DNA of 64,000 bases, from the NCBI RefSeq assembly GCF_009601685.2, contig NZ_CP045701.2, forward strand, positions 6,510,001-6,574,000, given 5' to 3'. The notes below the pieces were generated by a model. It was given only the letters and a program-made list of their open reading frames with translations, made no database searches and was not told the DNA's origin. Below, one piece after another: positions 58,399 through 64,000 of the stretch. This stretch comes from Pseudomonas brassicacearum (lineage in GTDB: Bacteria > Pseudomonadota > Gammaproteobacteria > Pseudomonadales > Pseudomonadaceae). The position numbers and the translations under genes were made by a program. Within the stretch, counting starts at the first letter, position 1. Every line of letters starts with the position of its first letter.

Positions 58399-59271
58399 TC
58401 AGCGAATGTGCGCAAGGACACCTTGCAGCTCATCGAGGGAGTTATAACCGATCACCAATTGCCCTTTGCCCTTCTTACCGTGGCGGATCTGTACCGCAGA
58501 GCCCAGGCGCTCGGCCAGGCGCTGTTCCAGGCGAGCGATATCAGGATCGGTTTTGGGGGCTTCGACAGGGGCCGGTTTGCCGCTCAGCCACTGGCGAACC
58601 AGTGCCTCGGTCTGGCGCACAGTCAGGCCTCGTGCGACAACATGTCGCGCCCCTTCAACCTGTTGATTTTCCGGCAAACCGAGCAATGCCCGGGCATGAC
58701 CCATTTCCAGGTCGCCATGGGACAGCATGGTCTTGATGACTTCCGGCAAGGCAATCAGGCGCAGCAGGTTGGCCACGGTCACACGGGACTTGCCCACCGC
58801 CTCGGCAACTTGTTGCTGGGTCAATTGGAATTCCTGCTGCAAGCGCTGCAGGGCCACGGCTTCCTCGATCGGGTTGAGGTCTTCACGCTGGATGTTCTCG
58901 ATCAGCGCCATGGCGATAGCCGTTTCATCCGGCACATCGCGGACCATTGCCGGGATGGTTTCCTGGCCGGCCTGCTGGCTGGCGCGCCAGCGACGTTCGC
59001 CGGCAATGATCTCGAAGCGCCCATTGGCGATCGGCCGGACCACGATCGGCTGCATCACACCCTGGCTCTTGATCGACTGGGCCAGTTCTTCCAGCGCCTG
59101 TGGGTCCATGTCCCGGCGCGGCTGGTATTTGCCGCGCTGGATCAGGTCCAGCGGCAAATGCTGCAACTCACGCTGATCGACCTGGACAGCCTGTTCTTCC
59201 AGCGAGCTGACAGTGGGACCGCTGAGCAGTGCATCCAGTCCACGTCCGAGACCTCGTTTCTTGACGGCCAT
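58399..59271 (-). CDS. parB: Chromosome partitioning protein ParB
   Basis: A 290-residue CTP-dependent DNA clamp that loads at parS sites. GERRWRASQ and the Arg patch around IENIQREDLNPIEEA form the N-terminal CTP-binding domain; the helix-turn-helix LTQQQVAEAVGKSRVTVANL reads parS; the C-terminal dimer domain is intact. It is 9 bp after parA. Two perfect parS sites and one near match lie 36-47 kb to the left in this window. Confidence 0.98.
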   Translation of the reverse strand: MAVKKRGLGRGLDALLSGPTVSSLEEQAVQVDQRELQHLPLDLIQRGKYQPRRDMDPQALEELAQSIKSQGVMQPIVVRPIANGRFEIIAGERRWRASQQAGQETIPAMVRDVPDETAIAMALIENIQREDLNPIEEAVALQRLQQEFQLTQQQVAEAVGKSRVTVANLLRLIALPEVIKTMLSHGDLEMGHARALLGLPENQQVEGARHVVARGLTVRQTEALVRQWLSGKPAPVEAPKTDPDIARLEQRLAERLGSAVQIRHGKKGKGQLVIGYNSLDELQGVLAHIR

Positions 59272-59280
59272 GGGGTTTCC

Positions 59281-60078
59281 TTAAGTTGGCTGGGCTGCAG
59301 CGGTGCGAGGGTTGCGGCGCTGACGGCGAACCATCTCGCCCGCCAGGGCCAGGTAAGCCAGCGCACCACGGGATTGTTTGTCGTAGGCCAGGGCCGGCAT
59401 GCCGTAGCTCGGCGCTTCGGCCAGACGGATGTTACGCGGGATGACGGTGTCGTAGAGCTGCTCGCCGAAGTGTTCCTTGAGCTGGGCCGAAACATCGTTC
59501 ATCAGGCTCAGGCGCGGGTCATACATGGTCCGCAGCAGGCCTTCGACCTTCAGGTCCGGGTTCAGCAGTTCGGCGATGCGCTTGATGTTATCCACAAGGT
59601 CGCTCAACCCTTCCAATGCGAAGTATTCGCACTGCATGGGGATAATCACACCATCGGCCGCCACCAGGGCGTTGAGGGTCAGCATCGACAGCGACGGTGG
59701 GCAATCGATCAGGATGTAATCGTAGTTTTCCCGGATCGGCGCCAAGGCGCTGCGCAGACGGCTTTCCTTCATCTGCATTTCCAGCAGCACCACTTCGGCC
59801 GCCGTCAGGTCACGGTTGGCCGGCAGCAGTTGATAACCGCCATGTTCGGAAAAGTGCATGGCCTGGCCCAGATCGCACTCGCCGATCAGGACGTCGTAGA
59901 TGGAGTTTTCCAGGCCATGCTTATCCACACCGCTGCCCATGGTAGCGTTGCCCTGTGGATCGAGATCGATCAACAGCACCCGGCGCTTGGTCGCGACCAG
60001 GGATGCTGCGAGGTTGATACAGGTGGTGGTCTTGCCCACACCACCTTTCTGGTTCGCTATCGCGAATACCTTAGCCAT
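59281..60078 (-). CDS. parA: Chromosome partitioning ATPase ParA (Soj)
   Basis: A 265-residue Walker-type ATPase that positions origins by binding DNA non-specifically in its ATP state. The deviant Walker A KGGVGKTTTCINLAASL starts at about residue 10, with the signature Lys; DLDPQGNATMGSG and IIPMQCEYFALEGL are further motifs. I start at 60078 (MAKVFAIANQKG), removing a six-residue extension. It lies 18 bp after rsmG. Confidence 0.98.
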   Translation of the reverse strand: MAKVFAIANQKGGVGKTTTCINLAASLVATKRRVLLIDLDPQGNATMGSGVDKHGLENSIYDVLIGECDLGQAMHFSEHGGYQLLPANRDLTAAEVVLLEMQMKESRLRSALAPIRENYDYILIDCPPSLSMLTLNALVAADGVIIPMQCEYFALEGLSDLVDNIKRIAELLNPDLKVEGLLRTMYDPRLSLMNDVSAQLKEHFGEQLYDTVIPRNIRLAEAPSYGMPALAYDKQSRGALAYLALAGEMVRRQRRNPRTAAAQPT

Positions 60079-60096
60079 TCTTGCTTGTGTTCCCAA

Positions 60097-60732
60097 TCAT
60101 GCCGTGCGGCGCAGTATCAGCAGATGGCGTTGGCCTTGGCAACCGGGTACGGCCAAGGCGTGTTCGCTATCGAGGTGGAAGTCTGCCGGCAATGCTACCA
60201 GCTCATCGGCCGGATGAACGCCCTTCATTGCCAGCCAGCGCGTATCGGCGTCGCCCAGGTGGCGAGTCCAGTTGCTGAAGTTCTCCATGCTGCTGAACGC
60301 CCGGGAGATGATCCCGTTGAACGGCTCGGCAGGTTGGAACGCTTCGACGCGGCTGTGGATAACTTGCAAGTTATCCAGTTTGAGTTCGAGTTTGACCTGG
60401 GTCAGGAAGCGGGTTTTCTTACCGTTGCTGTCCAGGCAGGTCACTTGCGAGTCGGGAAACAGGATCGCCAGCGGGATGCCCGGCATGCCTCCGCCGCTGC
60501 CGACATCCAGCCAGCGACCGTCTTCGATGAAGGACATGACGCTGAGGCTGTCGAGCAAATGGCGCGAGACCATTTCGTCCGGATCGCGCACGGCGGTCAG
60601 GTTGTAGGCCTTGTTCCATTTGATCAACAACGCCAGATAACCTAGCAATTGCGCGTGCTGGGCTTCGGTCAGGCTGACGCCGAGCTGACGGGCACCTGTG
60701 GATAACTCTTCAGCGTGTTGCGAGGTGACCAT
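60097..60732 (-). CDS. rsmG: 16S rRNA m7G527 methyltransferase RsmG
   Basis: A 211-residue SAM-dependent enzyme modifying G527 of 16S rRNA; loss gives low-level streptomycin resistance. The SAM site is [25 protein letters not shown] and [20 protein letters not shown] are family motifs. I prefer the ATG at 60732 to the TTG at 60741, which overlaps the mnmG stop; neither has a clear ribosome binding site, so coupling to mnmG is likely. Confidence 0.96.
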   Translation of the reverse strand: MVTSQHAEELSTGARQLGVSLTEAQHAQLLGYLALLIKWNKAYNLTAVRDPDEMVSRHLLDSLSVMSFIEDGRWLDVGSGGGMPGIPLAILFPDSQVTCLDSNGKKTRFLTQVKLELKLDNLQVIHSRVEAFQPAEPFNGIISRAFSSMENFSNWTRHLGDADTRWLAMKGVHPADELVALPADFHLDSEHALAVPGCQGQRHLLILRRTA

Positions 60733-60737
60733 CGAAC

Positions 60738-62636
60738 TCAAGCGCTTTGCTCCAACTGGCGGCCGGCGCCGCGTTTTTTCAAATGAATCATCAACAGCGA
60801 GATCGCCGCTGGAGTGACGCCTGGAATGCGCGAGGCCTGGCCCAGGGTTTGCGGACGGGTCGCACCGAGCTTGCCCTGGATTTCTTTCGACAACCCGGAA
60901 ATGCCGGTGTAATCGATATCCACAGGCAACTTGGTGTCTTCACTGGCGCGCAGACGGGCGATTTCGTCCTGCTGGCGGTCGATGTAACCGGCGTATTTGG
61001 TCTTGATCTCGACCTGTTCGGCCACTTGTGGATCTTCCGCGCCCTGGCCGGTCACTTCCACCAACCCGGCATAATCGATTTCCGGGCGGCTCAACAGGTT
61101 CAGCAGGTTGTATTCGTGGGTCAGCGGCGTGCCGAATTTCGCCGCGATAGCATCGCCCTGCTCGGTACCGGGACGAACCCAGGTGCTTTTCAGGCGCTGC
61201 TCTTCCAGCTCGATGCTCTCGCGTTTCTTGCAGAACGCAGCCCAGCGCACGTCATCCACCAACCCCAGTTCGCGACCTTTCTCGGTCAAGCGCAGGTCGG
61301 CGTTGTCTTCACGCAGGATCAGGCGGTATTCGGCGCGAGACGTGAACATCCGATACGGTTCCTGGGTACCCAGGGTAATCAGGTCGTCCACCAGCACACC
61401 GATGTACGCCTCATCGCGGCGCGGGCACCAGGCTTCTTTGCCCTTGGCGAGCAATGCGGCGTTGGCTCCGGCGAGCAAACCCTGGGCACCAGCTTCTTCG
61501 TAGCCGGTGGTGCCGTTGATCTGCCCGGCGAAGAACAGACCGCCGATAGCTTTGGTTTCCAGGCTGTACTTCAAATCGCGCGGATCGAAGTAGTCGTACT
61601 CGATCGCATAACCCGGACGCACGATGTGCGCGTTCTCCATGCCACGGATCGATTGCACGATCTGCAATTGCACGTCGAACGGCAGACTTGTGGATATCCC
61701 GTTCGGATACAACTCATGGGTGGTCAAACCTTCCGGTTCGATGAACACCTGATGGCTTTCCTTGTCGGCAAAGCGATGGATCTTGTCTTCAATCGACGGG
61801 CAATAGCGCGGGCCGACACCTTCGATTTCACCGGCAGCTGAATACATCGGCGAACGATCGAGGTTCGCCGCGATGATTTCGTGGGTGCGGGCGTTGGTGT
61901 GGGTGATCCAGCAACTGACTTGCCGTGGATGCTGTTCCTTGTTGCCCATGAACGACATCACCGGGATCGGCGTATCGCCAGGCTGCTCGGTCATCACCGA
62001 GAAATCCACGGACTTGCCGTCGATGCGAGGTGGCGTACCGGTTTTCAGGCGCCCGACACGCAATGGCAACTCACGCAGGCGGTGAGCCAGAGCAATCGAC
62101 GGCGGATCACCGGCGCGACCGCCGGAAAAATTCTGCAAACCGATGTGGATAAGTCCGCCGAGGAACGTCCCGGTGGTCAACACCACGGAATCGGCGAAGA
62201 AACGCAGACCCATTTGCGTGACGACACCGCGTACCTGGTCCTGTTCGACGATCAGGTCATCGGCCGCTTGTTGAAATATCCACAGGTTCGGCTGGTTTTC
62301 CAGAATTTCACGGACAGCGGCCTTGTACAGGACTCGGTCGGCCTGGGCGCGTGTAGCGCGCACGGCTGGGCCTTTGCGGCTGTTCAATACGCGAAACTGG
62401 ATACCGCCTTTATCGGTGGCCATGGCCATCGCGCCCCCAAGGGCATCGATTTCCTTGACCAGGTGGCTTTTGCCGATCCCACCAATGGCAGGGTTGCAAC
62501 TCATGGCACCGAGGGTTTCCACGTTATGCGTCAGCAACAGGGTTTTTGCCCCCATGCGTGCTGATGCAAGTGCTGCCTCGGTACCGGCATGACCGCCGCC
62601 GATGACGATCACTTCAAAACGGGAAGGGAAATCCAC
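60738..62636 (-). CDS. mnmG: tRNA uridine-5-carboxymethylaminomethyl synthesis enzyme MnmG (GidA)
   Basis: A 632-residue FAD enzyme that with MnmE installs cmnm5 on wobble U34 of several tRNAs. The FAD site [20 protein letters not shown] opens the protein; [18 protein letters not shown] and [12 protein letters not shown] carry the tetrahydrofolate/catalytic region. Two tandem GTG codons are possible starts; I use the second (62636), six bases after GAGG. The gap upstream is rich in DnaA boxes. Confidence 0.96.
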   Translation of the reverse strand: MDFPSRFEVIVIGGGHAGTEAALASARMGAKTLLLTHNVETLGAMSCNPAIGGIGKSHLVKEIDALGGAMAMATDKGGIQFRVLNSRKGPAVRATRAQADRVLYKAAVREILENQPNLWIFQQAADDLIVEQDQVRGVVTQMGLRFFADSVVLTTGTFLGGLIHIGLQNFSGGRAGDPPSIALAHRLRELPLRVGRLKTGTPPRIDGKSVDFSVMTEQPGDTPIPVMSFMGNKEQHPRQVSCWITHTNARTHEIIAANLDRSPMYSAAGEIEGVGPRYCPSIEDKIHRFADKESHQVFIEPEGLTTHELYPNGISTSLPFDVQLQIVQSIRGMENAHIVRPGYAIEYDYFDPRDLKYSLETKAIGGLFFAGQINGTTGYEEAGAQGLLAGANAALLAKGKEAWCPRRDEAYIGVLVDDLITLGTQEPYRMFTSRAEYRLILREDNADLRLTEKGRELGLVDDVRWAAFCKKRESIELEEQRLKSTWVRPGTEQGDAIAAKFGTPLTHEYNLLNLLSRPEIDYAGLVEVTGQGAEDPQVAEQVEIKTKYAGYIDRQQDEIARLRASEDTKLPVDIDYTGISGLSKEIQGKLGATRPQTLGQASRIPGVTPAAISLLMIHLKKRGAGRQLEQSA

Positions 62637-62772
62637 CACGCACCTCGTGCCTGCTTAATTCAGGTAATTCGGAAATAGGTCTTGAGCCTGGCCAGAGCGT
62701 TTTTCGAGCCAGGTCGGCAAGTATAGGGACTTCCCCTTTCCTAAAGAACCCTTTGCACAAAATTTAACCAGC

Positions 62773-63061
62773 TGTGGAAAACTCACGGTTAAAGAAATTA
62801 AAAAGAAAGAAATTTATAAAACCTTTGTTTTTATGTTTATTCTTACTGAGCCCAGTATCTGTGGATAACGTTACACAGGCCTTTATTTTCAATGTGTACA
62901 GAGATTCAAAACCCTGTGGTCAGGTGGCCATGAGGGGTTTGGATAACCGGTGTAAGCCTGTGGATGAATGGGCATGTTATCCACAGGAGCGGTTATCTCC
63001 AGATTTGAAGGGGGTTTATCAACCGACCTCAATGGCAGTTATTCACAGGGCTTAATCCACA
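62773..63061. other. DnaA-box cluster with AT-rich tract between mnmG and mnmE
   Basis: The 62637-63200 gap holds no gene. It contains four DnaA boxes fitting TTWTNCACA: 62773-62781 (minus), 62860-62868 (minus), 62977-62985 (plus) and 63039-63047 (plus), plus one-mismatch boxes at 62938, 62959 and 63053. A strongly AT-rich tract spans about 62756-62850. This is origin-like architecture next to the expected dnaA region. Confidence 0.75.
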
Positions 63062-63200
63062 GAAAACCGCCGCGATGGACAGCCGCAGCGTCCACAGGCA
63101 AGCCGCCATCAAGGGCAATCGTTTCAAAAACAGAGGGGAAGAACCGGGTTTGCGTTGGACTCGAGAGGCTTCGAGGGCAAACCCGGTTTGAAAAGCAGAG

Positions 63201-64000
63201 TTATTTACCGATGCAGAAGCTGGAAAAGATCCGCCCCAACAGGTCATCGGAGCTGAAGGCGCCGGTAATTTCCCCAAGGGCATGTTGGGCCTGGCGAAGG
63301 TCTTCGGCCAACAACTCACCCGCTCCCGCCAAGGTCAGCTGCGCGCGACCGTGCTCCAGGGCGGCGCTGGCATGGCGCAAGGCTTCAAGATGTCGCCGGC
63401 GGGCGCTGAAGCTGCTTTCCGAGGTCTGCTCATAGCCCATGCAGGCCTTGAGGTGTTCACGCAGCAATTCCAGGCCTTCGCCCGCCGCCTTCGCGCTCAG
63501 ACTGATGGTCACATGGCCGTCGTTGCTGACTTCAAGGACAATCGCTTCCCCGGTCAGGTCGGCCTTGTTGCGGATCAAGGTGACTTTTGCCGGATCCGGG
63601 CGGACTTCAAGGAATTCAGGCCACAAGGCAAATGGATCGTCCGCTTCCGGTGCGGTGGCATCCACCACCAGCAGGACCCGATCGGCTTCACCGATGGCCT
63701 TGAGTGCCCGTTCAACGCCGATTTTTTCCACCTGGTCCTCGGTGTCGCGCAAACCTGCGGTATCCACCACATGCAGTGGCATGCCATCGATGTGGATATG
63801 TTCACGCAGGATGTCCCGGGTGGTGCCGGCGATCTCGGTGACAATCGCCGCCTCACGGCCGGCCAAGGCATTCAACAGGCTGGACTTGCCGGCATTCGGC
63901 CGCCCAGCGATCACCACGGTCATCCCATCGCGCAACAAGGCGCCCTGCCCGGCTTCGCGCAGTACTGTGGATAACTCATCGCGCACTTTATCCAACATGC
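63201..64000 (-). CDS. mnmE: tRNA modification GTPase MnmE (partial, C-terminal part)
   Basis: The C-terminal 266 codons of MnmE, the partner of MnmG; the N-terminal folate-binding domain lies beyond the right edge. G1 is [15 protein letters not shown]3 [14 protein letters not shown]4 RNKADLT, and the chain ends FCIGK, the C-terminal motif with the formyl-transfer Cys. A perfect DnaA box (63966-63974) lies inside the coding sequence. Confidence 0.97.
   Translation of the reverse strand, partial: MLDKVRDELSTVLREAGQGALLRDGMTVVIAGRPNAGKSSLLNALAGREAAIVTEIAGTTRDILREHIHIDGMPLHVVDTAGLRDTEDQVEKIGVERALKAIGEADRVLLVVDATAPEADDPFALWPEFLEVRPDPAKVTLIRNKADLTGEAIVLEVSNDGHVTISLSAKAAGEGLELLREHLKACMGYEQTSESSFSARRRHLEALRHASAALEHGRAQLTLAGAGELLAEDLRQAQHALGEITGAFSSDDLLGRIFSSFCIGK

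Noticed and set aside
58315..60645. Antisense open frame of over 770 codons opposite parB, parA and rsmG
   Set aside because: All three sense genes are unmistakable; the antisense product is Gln/His-rich in the way mirror frames of GC-rich genes are.

Overview
This window is a high-GC gammaproteobacterial chromosome segment that fits a Pseudomonas of the P. fluorescens group. The evidence is the gene order mnmE-mnmG-rsmG-parA-parB-atpIBEFHAGDC-glmU-glmR-glmS, the GTGGGAGC(G/A)AG repeats typical of Pseudomonas REP elements, two perfect Pseudomonas parS sites, and Pseudomonas-like protein sequences throughout. The right end approaches the replication origin: mnmE runs off the edge, DnaA boxes are dense, and the parAB locus is present. 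No rRNA, tRNA, CRISPR array, insertion sequence or prophage was recognised.

Layout. 0-9.3 kb: a possible partial gene, uvrD, a Tim44-domain membrane protein, a lone SMI1/KNR4 protein, a CPA2 antiporter, a hotdog thioesterase, pdxY and a DUF3301 protein. 8.3-15.5 kb: a zinc-limitation cluster. It holds two COG0523 GTPases (one ZigA-like), a DUF1826 protein, two small secreted proteins, the zinc-independent enzyme FolE2 and a complete metal ABC importer; two perfect GTTATA-N-TATAAC Zur-type palindromes control it. 15.6-19 kb: a DUF3617 protein, then cardiolipin synthase and cyclopropane fatty acid synthase, convergent. 19-25 kb: a four-gene operon of three SPFH (HflK/HflC-like) proteins, one with a 17-histidine tail, and a P1B-type ATPase lacking its own metal-binding domain; a degenerate Zur-like box lies upstream. 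I consider this the most interesting system here. 25-34.6 kb: lpd, an uncharacterised envelope pair (TPR-like plus DUF3142), a GST with a LysR regulator, and an LTA-synthase-like sulfatase-fold enzyme.

34.6-39 kb: the NAD salvage regulon, pncA-pncB-nadE divergent from nadD2-nrtR, with two matching GTACAT-N3-ATGTAC operators between them; a 3' remnant of a nudK-like gene follows nadE. 39-40.6 kb: an accessory AAA-type ATPase with helically phased TATAGA repeats in front of it, bounded by an 11-bp inverted repeat. 40.6-46.6 kb: a sugar-diacid operon, tctCBA, a talarate/galactarate-type dehydratase and an FAD-linked oxidase, behind a GTCATACG-TTGT-CGTATGAC operator. 46.8-51 kb: glmS, glmR and glmU. 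51-58.3 kb: the F1Fo ATP synthase operon. 58.4-64 kb: parB, parA, rsmG, mnmG, a DnaA-box-rich gap and partial mnmE.

The pieces form a few working units. The zinc cluster lets the cell take up zinc, hand it to client proteins and replace a zinc enzyme when zinc is scarce. The NAD unit turns nicotinamide into NAD under one repressor. The sugar-diacid operon joins uptake with the first dehydration step. The two perfect parS sites lie inside zinc-related genes (folE2 and an SPFH gene), so chromosome segregation signals and metal homeostasis genes overlap physically.
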